A DNA stretch of 63,125 nt from Candidatus Acidiferrales bacterium (lineage in GTDB: Bacteria; Acidobacteriota; Terriglobia; Acidiferrales; UBA7541). Position 1 is the first letter of the stretch. Every line of letters begins with the position of its first letter. Below are positions 19,463-30,327 of this stretch, piece by piece. The notes under the pieces were generated by a model that was not told where the DNA came from, did not search any database, and saw only the letters and a list, made by a program, of their open reading frames with translations. The stretch lies in assembly GCA_030037525.1 (NCBI GenBank), contig JASHRC010000013.1, forward strand, positions 1 through 63,125. The letters are read 5' to 3'. A program made the translations under genes and the position numbers.

Positions 19463-20803
19463 ATGTGCGACGCACAAACGAACATGCTCAAAGACACGCC
19501 CGAACTCCGCCGCCTGAGTCGTTCACTTGAGGAAACCGACCCGGCAATTGCGGCGGTGCTGCACGAAGAGGTTCGTCGTCAGGCGACCGGTCTAGAGCTG
19601 ATTCCTTCGGAGAATTTCGTCTCCGAGGCCGTTCTGGAAGCAATGGGCTCGGTTCTTACCAACAAGTACGCCGAGGGCTATCCCCGCAAGCGCTACTACG
19701 GCGGCTGCGAATTCGTCGATCAGGCTGAGCAGCTCGCCATTGACCGCGCCAAGGCGCTATTCGGCGCCGAGCACGCGAACGTGCAGCCTCATTCGGGAAC
19801 CCAGGCAAATATCGCGGTTTATATGACCGCCCTGAAGCCGGGCGATACGGTGCTGGGCATGAATCTCGCGCATGGCGGCCATCTGACGCACGGCCACCCC
19901 CTGAATTTTTCGGGACTCACCTACCGATTCGTGCCGTACGGCGTTGCCAAGGAAACCGAAACGATCGACTACGACGAGCTCGATCGTCTCGCGCAGGAAC
20001 ACAAGCCGAAGATGATTGTCGTCGGCGCCAGCGCCTACTCGCGCGTTTTCGATTTCCAGCGAATGGCTCAAATCGCCCGATCAGCAGGAGCGCTGCTTTT
20101 CGTCGACATGGCCCACATCGCGGGCCTGATCGCCGCCGGCCTCCACCCCAGCCCCATCCCGTACGCCGATTTCGTCTCCACAACCACGCATAAGACTCTG
20201 CGCGGCCCTCGCGGCGGGATGGTTCTGTGTCGCGAAAGATTCGCCAAGAATCTTGACCGTTCGACGTTTCCCGGGACTCAGGGCGGGCCCCTGATGCACA
20301 CCATCGCGGCCAAAGCCGTCTGCCTGAAGGAGGCTGCCGAGCCCGGATTCGCCGAATATCAACGACAGGTTGTCGCCAATTCGAAGGCGCTCGCGCGAGC
20401 GATGGCCCAGCACGGATTTCGCATCGTCAGCGGCGGCACAGACAATCACCTTTTTCTGGTGGACGTGAATTCACGCGGGTTGACCGGGGCGGTTGTCGAG
20501 TCTGCGCTCGATCGCGCCGGCATCACCGTGAACAAGAACTCGATCCCCTTCGATCCGTTGCCGCCGCTCAAGGCCAGCGGCATTCGCATGGGCACCCCGG
20601 CCATCACGACTCGCGGCATGCGCGAACCGGAAATGGAAAAAATCGCCGGATGGATTGCGGAGGTTTTAAATCGCATCGGCGACTCCTTGACCGAGCAGCG
20701 GGTTCGCGGTGAAGTGGCCGCGTTCGCAGCCGAGTTCCCTCTTTACGCACGCCGCCTGGAGTCCGCCGAGGCCGCTCTGGCCACCTCCCGTTCCGCCGAT
20801 TGA
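19463..20803 (+). CDS. glyA: Serine hydroxymethyltransferase
   Basis: Interconverts serine and glycine with tetrahydrofolate and PLP, supplying one-carbon units. About 446 residues. The PLP-binding lysine lies in [14 protein letters not shown]; the N-terminal signature is [16 protein letters not shown] and the cofactor region includes [11 protein letters not shown]. The frame is open further upstream, but family N-termini support the ATG at 19463 ([15 protein letters not shown]) or 19484. It is the only gene on its strand here. It supports the one-carbon and methionine metabolism seen at metK-ahcY, though it is not linked to them. Confidence 0.96.
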   Translation: MCDAQTNMLKDTPELRRLSRSLEETDPAIAAVLHEEVRRQATGLELIPSENFVSEAVLEAMGSVLTNKYAEGYPRKRYYGGCEFVDQAEQLAIDRAKALFGAEHANVQPHSGTQANIAVYMTALKPGDTVLGMNLAHGGHLTHGHPLNFSGLTYRFVPYGVAKETETIDYDELDRLAQEHKPKMIVVGASAYSRVFDFQRMAQIARSAGALLFVDMAHIAGLIAAGLHPSPIPYADFVSTTTHKTLRGPRGGMVLCRERFAKNLDRSTFPGTQGGPLMHTIAAKAVCLKEAAEPGFAEYQRQVVANSKALARAMAQHGFRIVSGGTDNHLFLVDVNSRGLTGAVVESALDRAGITVNKNSIPFDPLPPLKASGIRMGTPAITTRGMREPEMEKIAGWIAEVLNRIGDSLTEQRVRGEVAAFAAEFPLYARRLESAEAALATSRSAD

Positions 20804-20852
20804 ACAGCTTCGCTCCCCACTCGATCGTCGACTCGAGAGGTGGATTCGCCGC

Positions 20853-21263
20853 TTAAGCGATCGGTACGATCTGAAGCTCCCGGACCTGGCCGTCGCGGAT
20901 GGAAAAGGCCCGCACCGGTTTGGCCGCATCGGTTCGAGGCGAGAGGATGAAGTAAGCCGCCTCGGAATAATAGGCCTGTTCGACGTCCCGGGCCGAAGGC
21001 TCGTTCTCGCCGGTCGGGTGCGAGTGGTAGATGCCGAGGAATTCCAGATTCTGCGCCCGGAATTTTTTCATCAGCCGGACGATTTCTTCCGGCGCGATTT
21101 CGTAACTTCTTGCCGGATCACCCGCTACATTGCGAGCGGCCAACGCCTCGGTGACCACGCCGCCTTGTCCCGCGAGCAGTCCGCAGCACTCGCGTCCAGG
21201 GTCGCTCGACGCGTGCTCGCTCATGGTCCTCACAATCTCGCTCCGGATCTGAATCCCGCTCAT
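20853..21263 (-). CDS. JAMM/MPN-domain metallopeptidase
   Basis: A 136-residue single-domain protein of the Mov34/MPN/PAD-1 family. The zinc site is complete: E25 in GRECCGLL, H80 and H82 in GIYHSHPTGENEPS, S90 and D93. Bacterial stand-alone JAMM proteins often act on isopeptide or C-terminal linkages of ubiquitin-like sulfur carriers, or in cysteine biosynthesis; no carrier-protein gene is visible nearby, so the substrate is open. It lies 16 bases after the DUF885 gene and is probably co-transcribed with it. Confidence 0.92.
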   Translation of the reverse strand: MSGIQIRSEIVRTMSEHASSDPGRECCGLLAGQGGVVTEALAARNVAGDPARSYEIAPEEIVRLMKKFRAQNLEFLGIYHSHPTGENEPSARDVEQAYYSEAAYFILSPRTDAAKPVRAFSIRDGQVRELQIVPIA

Positions 21264-21279
21264 TTTCGCGGTTCCTGGG

Positions 21280-23127
21280 CTATTGCGGATTCAGGCGGGC
21301 CAGGACGAGCTTTTCGACCACGGGCACCGGCAGCGGACCTTCATCGAGCGCGGCATCGTGAAACCGCAGCATGTCGAAATTCCGGCCGGCGGCAGCTTGA
21401 TATCGCTCGCGAAACGCGAGCCATTCACGGATGCCAACGTAATAGGTGGGCAGCTGCGTGGAGCTCAGTTTGGCGCGCTGGAGTTTGCCCTCGGCTTCGG
21501 CCCGAGTCTGGAAGGCGTCCTGCGTCATCAGATCCATGGCCTGTGGGTCGGTCATCCCCATCGTTTGCATTTTGACGTCGAGAATGGCATTCGCCAGCAG
21601 CCGCAAACGAAGCTTGCGCATCTCCAAGCGGAACCGCGGGTCGTTATCTGGAAAGCCCTCGTCCATCATGACCTGCGCGATGTACTCGGCCCAACCCTCG
21701 ACGTAGGCACCATTGGCGTACAGCGCGCGAATGAGGCGGCGGCGTTCCGGCTGGATATTATTCAGGTGCTCGAACTGGATGTAATGGCCCGGCAGCGCTT
21801 CGTGAATGGTGAGCCACTGAAGCACCCAGCTGTTGTACTCGCGCAGCTTCGATTCCGCCTTTTCCTCCGGCATTTTCGGATCGATGGGCGTGACCCAATA
21901 CTGCGCTTCGGCGTCAGGTTCCAGCGGCGGCGGAGCCGCGAAACCGGCGACCGAGTAAATCCCGCGCATGAAGGGCGGGGTGGGAATTACCTTCAAATTT
22001 TCGCGGGGGCTGAGCGAGACGATCTTCTTTTCGCGGATAAACTGCTGGATGCTTTCCAGATCGGCCTCGACGGCGGCCTGGAGGTGATCGCGCTGCGGGT
22101 GATCCTCCGAGATCTTGTCCAACACTTCGCCAATGATCCGGTTCTCGCGATCGCGGCCCTGTAGATCGGAATGGTCGCCGTGCTCGGGATACATCCGGGC
22201 GTGCATGGGCAGGGCCAGCCGGAGCATTTCAGCGCGAACTTCCTCGAGTTCCCGCTCGGCCGAGGCCAAAACCTCTTCCGGTGTGATCGAAGTCTCCATC
22301 ACCAGCTTGAATTTCTGGTCGTAGAAATCCTTGCCCAGACGGAAATCGAGCCGGGAAGGGCGCTTGCCGAGATCGTCCTTCAGCCAGCGCGAGAAATCCT
22401 CAAGCGCGGCGATCGCAGCCGGCGCCACCTTATCGTATTGCGATTTTAGCGGCGAGCCGGGATCGATTTGGCCGGCGACGGTCCTTTGAATCAGTTCCAG
22501 GTTGCCATCGTTTTCCTGAATGGCGGTGGTGATGAAGACCGGATCGGCATCGGCAAGATACTGCTTGGCCTGATCGAGCACGCGCGGAATTTGTCCCATG
22601 CGCGCGAGCACCTGTCCGAGCCGGACATCCTTGGACGCATAGTTCTGCGACAGCGGCAGAAAGATCGAGTTGCCGATCAATTCGACGACAACGGTGGGGT
22701 GGTGGCGGTAGGCCTGAATGTGATCGAATTCGAGAAGATTCAGGCCGATCTGGTCATCGATGAGCTGCCAGTCGGCCGCGTCTTCCGGATCGAGCGAGGA
22801 GACCGGCGTCTGCTTGCGGAACCGCTCGCGCCAGCCTCGATAGAAGTCGCGTAGCCGGGCCATGGCGGCAAGGCTCAGATCGTCCAGTTGGGCGTCGAGC
22901 TCGACGGTCTGGCCAGTCCTGGGATCCAGATGTCGGTGGTATCCGGCGTAAGAGGCAGCCACGGGCTGGAGAGCGAGCGACGCCTTCACGAATTCGTCGC
23001 TCAGCTGAGCGAACCTTTGCGAGGCAGTAGCGTCGGCAGCCATAGCTTTCTCCCCACGCCGGGAACCCAGTGCCGCAAGGAAGATTGCGAAAAGCGCCAG
23101 GACCGCTGGCCGAGTCAGCAGGGGCAT
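21280..23127 (-). CDS. DUF885-family secreted metal-dependent hydrolase
   Basis: About 615 residues with an N-terminal signal peptide (PLLTRPAVLALFAIFLAALG); a GTG start at 23160 is also possible. DUF885 proteins are mostly helical and carry the zinc-peptidase-like motif HEALPGHYIQ, seen here in WLTIHEALPGHYIQFEHL, with a downstream YVEGWAEYIAQVMMDEGF segment that probably gives the third ligand. Members of the family are thought to be peptidases. It lies between the FKBP gene (66 bases or more upstream) and the JAMM gene (16 bases downstream), all on one strand. Confidence 0.9.
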   Translation of the reverse strand: MPLLTRPAVLALFAIFLAALGSRRGEKAMAADATASQRFAQLSDEFVKASLALQPVAASYAGYHRHLDPRTGQTVELDAQLDDLSLAAMARLRDFYRGWRERFRKQTPVSSLDPEDAADWQLIDDQIGLNLLEFDHIQAYRHHPTVVVELIGNSIFLPLSQNYASKDVRLGQVLARMGQIPRVLDQAKQYLADADPVFITTAIQENDGNLELIQRTVAGQIDPGSPLKSQYDKVAPAAIAALEDFSRWLKDDLGKRPSRLDFRLGKDFYDQKFKLVMETSITPEEVLASAERELEEVRAEMLRLALPMHARMYPEHGDHSDLQGRDRENRIIGEVLDKISEDHPQRDHLQAAVEADLESIQQFIREKKIVSLSPRENLKVIPTPPFMRGIYSVAGFAAPPPLEPDAEAQYWVTPIDPKMPEEKAESKLREYNSWVLQWLTIHEALPGHYIQFEHLNNIQPERRRLIRALYANGAYVEGWAEYIAQVMMDEGFPDNDPRFRLEMRKLRLRLLANAILDVKMQTMGMTDPQAMDLMTQDAFQTRAEAEGKLQRAKLSSTQLPTYYVGIREWLAFRERYQAAAGRNFDMLRFHDAALDEGPLPVPVVEKLVLARLNPQ

Positions 23128-23226
23128 AGATCGGAAAGACGGACGGGCAGGCGATTTCACCGGACGATTGTAGGCATCCGGTCAAGCAACCGCAAGCGGC
23201 CCGAAACAGCTGAGCGCCGCTCCTGA

Positions 23227-24057
23227 TCACCTGGCCGGTGGCGCGGGTGTGGGGTTTTGATAGCTTTGACGCGGGGCCTGGATGGACAGGAGATCGATTT
23301 CAAAGATCAGCACTGCATTGGGGCCAATGAGCGGGCCCGCACCGCGTTCGCCGTAAGCCAGAGCCGGAGGAAGAAAGATCTGCCATTTCGATCCGACCGG
23401 CATCATCTCAAGCACCTCGGTCCAGCCCCTGATGACCCGGCTGACGGGAAACACCGCGGGCTGGCCACCGCGCTTGCCTGAGCTGTCGAACTCGGTGCCA
23501 TCAATGAGGGTGCCGCGATACTGGCAGACAACCGTGTCGCTCGGTTTCGGTATCGGGCCGTTGCCTTGGGTGAGAACCTTGTATTGAAGACCGTCCGGCA
23601 AGGTAACCACGCCTTGCTTGGCCTTGTTGGCCGCAAGGAACGCCTGGCCTTCCTTCAGATTTTTCTCCCCCAGTTCTTTGCGCTCCGCCTCCAGCTTGGC
23701 CTGAAGCTGCTGGAACTCAGCCATGGCTTGCTCCTGGCTAAGTAGAGGCTTCGCTCCGGAAAGCACGTCCTTGACGGCGCGCGCCACGATCGCGGGATCA
23801 ACGTAGGTCGAGGGCACCTTCATGCCCTCAGCCATGTTCATGCCCAAGGCATAGCTCTGTTTGTCGCGGTCGGTCTGGAGCGTGAATGTCTTTGCGGCGG
23901 TCGAAGTGGCAGGCCTGGGAGTCGTGCTTGCGGCAGGGGGTTTCTGGGACGCCGAAGCGGGCGCTTGCTGCGCGCTCGAAGACGGAGCCTGTTGCGCCCA
24001 AGTGCCTGTTCCATATACAAGAGCCCCAATTAGGAGAGCCAGAATTTGTCTTTGCAT
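23227..24057 (-). CDS. Exported FKBP-type peptidyl-prolyl isomerase
   Basis: 276 residues: signal peptide (QRQILALLIGALVYGTGTWA), a low-complexity Ala/Ser/Pro/Gln/Thr stretch to about residue 55, an FKBP N-terminal helical dimerisation region (about 60-140, SYALGMNMAEGMKVPSTYVD) and a C-terminal FKBP catalytic domain (about 150-262, with VVCQYRGTLIDGTEFDSS, GWTEVLEMMPVGSKWQIFLP and AYGERGAGPLIGPNAVLIFE). It catalyses prolyl cis-trans isomerisation in the periplasm and resembles Mip/FkpA proteins. It is divergent from the kinase-RapZ gene. Confidence 0.95.
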   Translation of the reverse strand: MQRQILALLIGALVYGTGTWAQQAPSSSAQQAPASASQKPPAASTTPRPATSTAAKTFTLQTDRDKQSYALGMNMAEGMKVPSTYVDPAIVARAVKDVLSGAKPLLSQEQAMAEFQQLQAKLEAERKELGEKNLKEGQAFLAANKAKQGVVTLPDGLQYKVLTQGNGPIPKPSDTVVCQYRGTLIDGTEFDSSGKRGGQPAVFPVSRVIRGWTEVLEMMPVGSKWQIFLPPALAYGERGAGPLIGPNAVLIFEIDLLSIQAPRQSYQNPTPAPPAR

Positions 24058-24241
24058 TGGGATATTGTCCCATGGATCAGTGACGGGGCAAAACCGGCGA
24101 AAATTCTGTTTTGATGCAGCGCTGGCGCGCGCAGCTTTCGCCTGCCAACGGCTTGCGCCCCGTTTTTCGCGGGCTAAGTGTCTTTTTCGACCGCTGTTCA
24201 GGTCACGGCTCGCTATCTGCGCCTCGACCGACTAGACTCGT

Positions 24242-25759
24242 TTGTGGGCCGCTCCCGCCGTTTCCAAGCGGCTCCTCCGAGGATGGTTGGACACGTTGTT
24301 TGAGGCTCTAGAGGAACTCTTTGAGCGGCGCTTCCACCTGCCCGTCGAGCAGGTCGATGCGCTCCAGGGCGAGCTGGGCGGCTCGGGGCGCAAAATCGTG
24401 CGGCTGAGGAGTGGGCAGGCCACGGCGATCGGCGTTCTCTACCACGTGCGCGAGGAAAACGTCGCGTTCCTCACCTTTTCCCGGCATTTCCGCAGGCACG
24501 GTCTCCCGGTGCCGGAAATCTATGCCGAGAATCTTGGCCGCGGCGCTTACCTCGAGGAGGATCTCGGCGACACGACCCTTTTCGAATTTCTTTCAGCCAA
24601 TCGGAGGGGCGAAACGATCGGCGCCCAAGCGGCCGAAGCATATCGCCAGGTGGTCGACCTACTGCCTCGCTTCCAGATCGAAGCGGGCCGCGATCTGGAC
24701 TACACCGTTTGCTACCCTCGAGCCGTTTTCGACGCGCAGTCGATCGCCTGGGATCTGAACTACTTTAAGTACTACTTTCTGAAGCTCGCGGGCATCCCGT
24801 TCCACGAGCAATCGCTCGAAGACGACTTCGAACGGCTGACCAGATTCCTGTTGAGTGCCGACCACGACTATTTTCTCTACCGCGATTTTCAATCCCGCAA
24901 CATCCTGTTGCACGAGGGTAAGCCATTTTTCGTCGATTATCAGGGCGGGCGCAAAGGCGCGCTGCAATATGACATTGCCTCTCTGCTCTACGACGCAAAG
25001 GCGGATCTGCCGCCCCGGTTGCGCTACGAGCTGCTCGATCGTTACATCGACCGGCTGGGCGACTTCATCACCATCGAGCGCCCGGTGTTCCTCAACCACT
25101 ACTACGCCTACGTTTACGTCCGCATCATGCAGGCACTGGGCGCCTACGGGTTCCGCGGCTTCTATGAGCGCAAGACTCATTTTCTGCAAAGCGTGCCGTA
25201 CGCCTTGAAAAACGTTTGCTGGCTGCTCGAGAACGTTGAGCTGCCAATTGCGCTGCCAACGCTCGGCGAGGCGTTCCGGAGCATGGTGGCTTCCGAGAGA
25301 TTGCGGAACCTGAGTGTCGCCGCGCCCCCGAAAGCGCCAATCCTTCCTGCCGAACCGAGTGTTCTCACCGTACGAATTTTCAGTTTTTCGTACCGCCGGG
25401 GTATACCGAAAGACGAGACCGGGCACGGCGGTGGATTCGTTTTCGATGCGCGCGCCATACCGAATCCGGGACGCGAGGAGAGATTCAAGGCTCTTACCGG
25501 CACCGATGCGCCCGTCAGAGAGCATCTCGATCAACAGCAAGGCGTGCAGGAGTTTCTGAGGAGCGCCGCGTCTTTGGTAGAAGCCAGCGTGGATACCTAT
25601 CAGCGCCGCGGGTTTACGAGCTTGACCGTGGCGTTTGGCTGCACGGGCGGCCAGCACCGTTCGGTCTATTTCGCCGAGCAACTGGCAAAACGATTGAGAG
25701 GCCGGAAAGGCGTGGAGGTGGTGGTGCGGCATCTCGAGCTGGAGCGCGGAGACCAATGA
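24242..25759 (+). CDS. Aminoglycoside-phosphotransferase-like sugar kinase fused to a RapZ C-terminal domain
   Basis: 505 residues. The N-terminal part (about 20-345) is an APH/ChoK-fold kinase with the catalytic loop YRDFQSRN (213-220, D215) and VDYQGG (D232); it resembles AmgK, which phosphorylates the anomeric hydroxyl of MurNAc/GlcNAc. Residues about 374-502 form a RapZ C-terminal domain, with GHGGGFVFDARAIPNPG and the GCTGGQHRS loop (466-474); in E. coli RapZ this domain binds glucosamine-6-phosphate. The RapZ P-loop half is absent. The stop overlaps the start of the MurU-like gene by four bases, so translation is coupled. The start is TTG; a second in-frame TTG at 24287 follows a GAGGA. 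Kinase substrate specificity is inferred. Confidence 0.9.
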   Translation: MWAAPAVSKRLLRGWLDTLFEALEELFERRFHLPVEQVDALQGELGGSGRKIVRLRSGQATAIGVLYHVREENVAFLTFSRHFRRHGLPVPEIYAENLGRGAYLEEDLGDTTLFEFLSANRRGETIGAQAAEAYRQVVDLLPRFQIEAGRDLDYTVCYPRAVFDAQSIAWDLNYFKYYFLKLAGIPFHEQSLEDDFERLTRFLLSADHDYFLYRDFQSRNILLHEGKPFFVDYQGGRKGALQYDIASLLYDAKADLPPRLRYELLDRYIDRLGDFITIERPVFLNHYYAYVYVRIMQALGAYGFRGFYERKTHFLQSVPYALKNVCWLLENVELPIALPTLGEAFRSMVASERLRNLSVAAPPKAPILPAEPSVLTVRIFSFSYRRGIPKDETGHGGGFVFDARAIPNPGREERFKALTGTDAPVREHLDQQQGVQEFLRSAASLVEASVDTYQRRGFTSLTVAFGCTGGQHRSVYFAEQLAKRLRGRKGVEVVVRHLELERGDQ

Positions 25760-26493
25760 AGGCGATGGTCCTGGCCGCCGGCCTCGGCACTCGCCTGCGG
25801 CCGCTCACCGAGAGCCGTCCCAAGGCGTTGGTGGAACTGGACGGTCGCACGCTGCTGGAAATCGCACTCGCGCGCTTACGCGCATTCGGCATTCGTGAGG
25901 TGATTGTCAACGTCCATCACTTCGCCGACATGCTCGGCGAGTATTTGCAGGCCCAAGACAATTTCGGCATGCGGATTGAACTGTCCCGCGAGGACCTGTT
26001 GCTGGATACCGGTGGCGGACTAAAAAGGGCCGCGTGGTTTTTCCTCGAGGATTCCGGCAGCCCCGAGCCGTTCGTTTTGCACAATGTCGACGTGATCAGC
26101 ACAATCGACCTCGGAAGGATGGTTCGATTTCATACCGCAAATCAGGCTCTCGTCACGCTCGCCGTACAGGAACGCAAGGCCACTCGCTACCTGCTCTTCG
26201 ATCAGCAGGGCCGGCTTTGCGGGCGTCGCTCCGGACACGATCAGAAGCAGGCGGGGTCGGTCGAGGCTCTGGCCTTCTGCGGCATCCACGTGATTTCTCC
26301 GCGCCTGTTTGCGGTGATGACCGAAAAAGGGGTGTTTTCGATCATCGATGCGTACCTGCGACTGGCAGGCCTGGGAGAGCGGATCCTCGCGTTCGGCGCC
26401 GATGAATATTATTGGCGCGATCTCGGCCGGCCTCAGGATCTGCTCGCAGCCGCCCAGGATCTGCGGCAAAAGGTTCACCTCGGACTGCGCTGA
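25756..26493 (+). CDS. MurU-like sugar-1-phosphate nucleotidyltransferase
   Basis: 245 residues of the NTP-transferase fold: MKAMVLAAGLGTRLRPLTES with the PKALVEL lysine, the LLLDTGGGLK motif around residues 76-85, and HNVDVIST with the metal-binding Asp. MurU converts MurNAc-1-phosphate to UDP-MurNAc in the peptidoglycan recycling shortcut that bypasses MurA. The ATG overlaps the stop of the kinase-RapZ gene (ATGA at 25756-25759). The pair matches the known amgK-murU order, which is the main argument for the specific role. A mannose- or glucose-1-phosphate enzyme cannot be excluded. Confidence 0.88.
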   Translation: MKAMVLAAGLGTRLRPLTESRPKALVELDGRTLLEIALARLRAFGIREVIVNVHHFADMLGEYLQAQDNFGMRIELSREDLLLDTGGGLKRAAWFFLEDSGSPEPFVLHNVDVISTIDLGRMVRFHTANQALVTLAVQERKATRYLLFDQQGRLCGRRSGHDQKQAGSVEALAFCGIHVISPRLFAVMTEKGVFSIIDAYLRLAGLGERILAFGADEYYWRDLGRPQDLLAAAQDLRQKVHLGLR

Positions 26494-26499
26494 TCGTCC

Positions 26500-28441
<1,942 letters not shown>

Positions 28442-28510
28442 ATTTTTCTAGCCCGCCCCCAAAGTGCTGGCACAGATCCCTGCACGTATCCGAACGACCA
28501 GGAGAAGCGC

Positions 28511-28816
28511 ATGGCCTTTTTGCGAGCAGCGAAGACCAGTGATATTCCGCCAGGAAAGATCTCGGAGGTCGACGTCAACGGAACACCGGTGGCGATCGCC
28601 AACGTTTTCGGTAAGTTCCATGCTATCAGTGGGATATGCCTGCACCAGGCCGGGCCGCTGGGCGAAGGCGAACTGGAAGGCCAAGTCGTGACGTGCCCTT
28701 GGCATGGCTGGCAGTACGACGTCACAACCGGTCAAGTCGTCCCTCCTGGCGGGATGGGCGTCGATTGCTATGCGGTCGAAGTCCGCGGCGACGAAATCTT
28801 TGTAGATCTCGGTTAG
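28511..28816 (+). CDS. Rieske [2Fe-2S] ferredoxin-like protein
   Basis: 101 residues. The two ligand pairs are clear: CLHQAG (Cys-x-His) and CPWHGW (Cys-x-x-His), which bind a [2Fe-2S] cluster. The length matches stand-alone Rieske ferredoxins of the NirD or biphenyl-dioxygenase ferredoxin type that pass electrons to an oxygenase or reductase. No oxygenase is near it, so the partner is unknown. It starts 69 bases after thiC on the same strand, with AGGAG a few bases before the ATG. Confidence 0.94.
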   Translation: MAFLRAAKTSDIPPGKISEVDVNGTPVAIANVFGKFHAISGICLHQAGPLGEGELEGQVVTCPWHGWQYDVTTGQVVPPGGMGVDCYAVEVRGDEIFVDLG

Positions 28817-28924
28817 GCCTCCCAGACTCGAGCCGAAATGAGACCTTTTTATCAGCCAACCGATAGATTTCTGCACCTCTAGCCTGCAGTTCCGTGTATA
28901 GTGCGCGCTACGCTTTTTTGACGG

Positions 28925-29383
28925 ATGACGCAGGCTCCCATTAAACCCAAGCGCTGGCTGCTGGCCGTTGACCCGCGGGTCTACCATTGGGACACCCTTT
29001 TCGTGAAGGGCAAAGAAATGTGGCGGCACGCCGGGAATCGTCCGGAGGCTGCCAGGCAGTTCAAACAGGTCCACCGGGGCGACCGGGCGCTCTGCTACCA
29101 CGGCAAGCCAGAACATGCGCTGTACGCGCTGGCGGAAGTGACCCGCGACCCGTATCCCGATCCGCAGTACGCAGAAAGCAAGAAGCTGGTCATGGACCTG
29201 CGCGCCATCGAGCGGCTGCCGAGACAGGTGAAGCTCGCCGAATTGAGAGACAATCGCCTGCTCCGCAAGATCAAGTTCCTGAAGAATACGCGGCTGACCA
29301 TCTGCCCGTTGACCGAAGAGGAGTACGCCGAAATCCTGCGCATGGCTGGGATCGTAGCCTCTCCGGGAATTCCTCTGCCCTAG
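28925..29383 (+). CDS. EVE-domain protein
   Basis: 152 residues. The EVE fold (PUA-like) is indicated by RWLLAVDPRVYHWDTLFVKG, FKQVHRGDRALCYHG and ALAEVTRDPYPDP, as in THYN1-like proteins. EVE domains recognise modified bases in nucleic acids and in bacteria often sit with restriction or phage-defence genes. Here the neighbours are a Rieske protein and mutM (starts 91 bases later), so a role with modified or damaged DNA or RNA is possible but unproven. A TATAGT element at 28897-28902 may be a -10 for this gene. Confidence 0.9.
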   Translation: MTQAPIKPKRWLLAVDPRVYHWDTLFVKGKEMWRHAGNRPEAARQFKQVHRGDRALCYHGKPEHALYALAEVTRDPYPDPQYAESKKLVMDLRAIERLPRQVKLAELRDNRLLRKIKFLKNTRLTICPLTEEEYAEILRMAGIVASPGIPLP

Positions 29384-29474
29384 CATGTGAGAAGCCACAT
29401 CGCCTGTGGCAATATTTAACGGCGGCGCGAGACGCGCGCGATTGCGGGGATGCGCCAGAGCACCGCTCGATGGC

Positions 29475-30317
29475 ATGCCGGAACTTCCTGAAGTTGAAAC
29501 GATTGCGAGAGGCCTGCGCGCCACCTTGTCCGGACGCCGCATTGTGAGTGTGCGACTGGGAAAGACGGACTTCCTGGATGATCCTGCCGCCGTCGAACGG
29601 CAGGTTCCCGGCGCGCGCATTGTGACCGTCCGGCGCTATGGCAAGTTTCTGCTCCTCGATCTCGAAACTGTGGACCGAGCGTTCTCCCTGCTGGTCCACT
29701 TGGGGATGACCGGGCGCCTGGTGATCTCCGGCGCGAGGGCACCCATCCCGCGGCATACGCACGTGCGCTTCGCGCTCGATGATGGGCGCGAGCTGCGCTA
29801 CACCGATGTGCGGCGATTCGGGCGAATGGGAATCCTCGCCGACGACGCCGAGGAAAGTCGTCTCGGTTCGCTGGGGATGGATCCGCTCGAGACGCCTGAA
29901 AGGGAGTTCCTCGCGCTGTTCGAGCACCGACGGGCACAGATCAAGGCCCTGCTGCTCGATCAAACCGTTCTGCGCGGCATCGGCAATATCTACGCGGATG
30001 AGAGCCTTTGGCGGGCGCGCATTCATCCGCGGCGGCTCGGCGCGAATCTCACGCCGCAGGAAATCGGTCGCCTCTATCGGGCCATGCGAAAAGTGCTCGA
30101 GGAGGCCATCGAAGCGCGAGGCTCATCCATCGCCGACTACGTTGACGCCGATGGGAATCTCGGTGGATTTCAGCGCCGACACCGCGTCTATCAGCGACAG
30201 GGCCAGAAATGTTTTCGATGCGGCGCTCGAATACGGCGTGCCATGGTTGCCGGCAGGAGCAGCCACTTCTGTCCGCAATGCCAGCGCGCCCCGCGCCTCC
30301 GTCGGAAGCCGAGTTGA
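29475..30317 (+). CDS. mutM: Formamidopyrimidine-DNA glycosylase
   Basis: Removes oxidised purines such as 8-oxoguanine and formamidopyrimidines and nicks the site. 280 residues from the ATG at 29475, which gives the invariant PELPEVE N-terminus whose Pro is the catalytic nucleophile and whose Glu is the third residue. A helix-two-turn-helix region (GIGNIYADESLWRARIHPRR) and a C-terminal zinc finger (CFRCGARI ... SHFCPQCQ) complete the family pattern. It is convergent with the metal exporter, with 10 bases between the stops. Confidence 0.96.
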   Translation: MPELPEVETIARGLRATLSGRRIVSVRLGKTDFLDDPAAVERQVPGARIVTVRRYGKFLLLDLETVDRAFSLLVHLGMTGRLVISGARAPIPRHTHVRFALDDGRELRYTDVRRFGRMGILADDAEESRLGSLGMDPLETPEREFLALFEHRRAQIKALLLDQTVLRGIGNIYADESLWRARIHPRRLGANLTPQEIGRLYRAMRKVLEEAIEARGSSIADYVDADGNLGGFQRRHRVYQRQGQKCFRCGARIRRAMVAGRSSHFCPQCQRAPRLRRKPS

Positions 30318-30327
30318 AATCGAAAGC

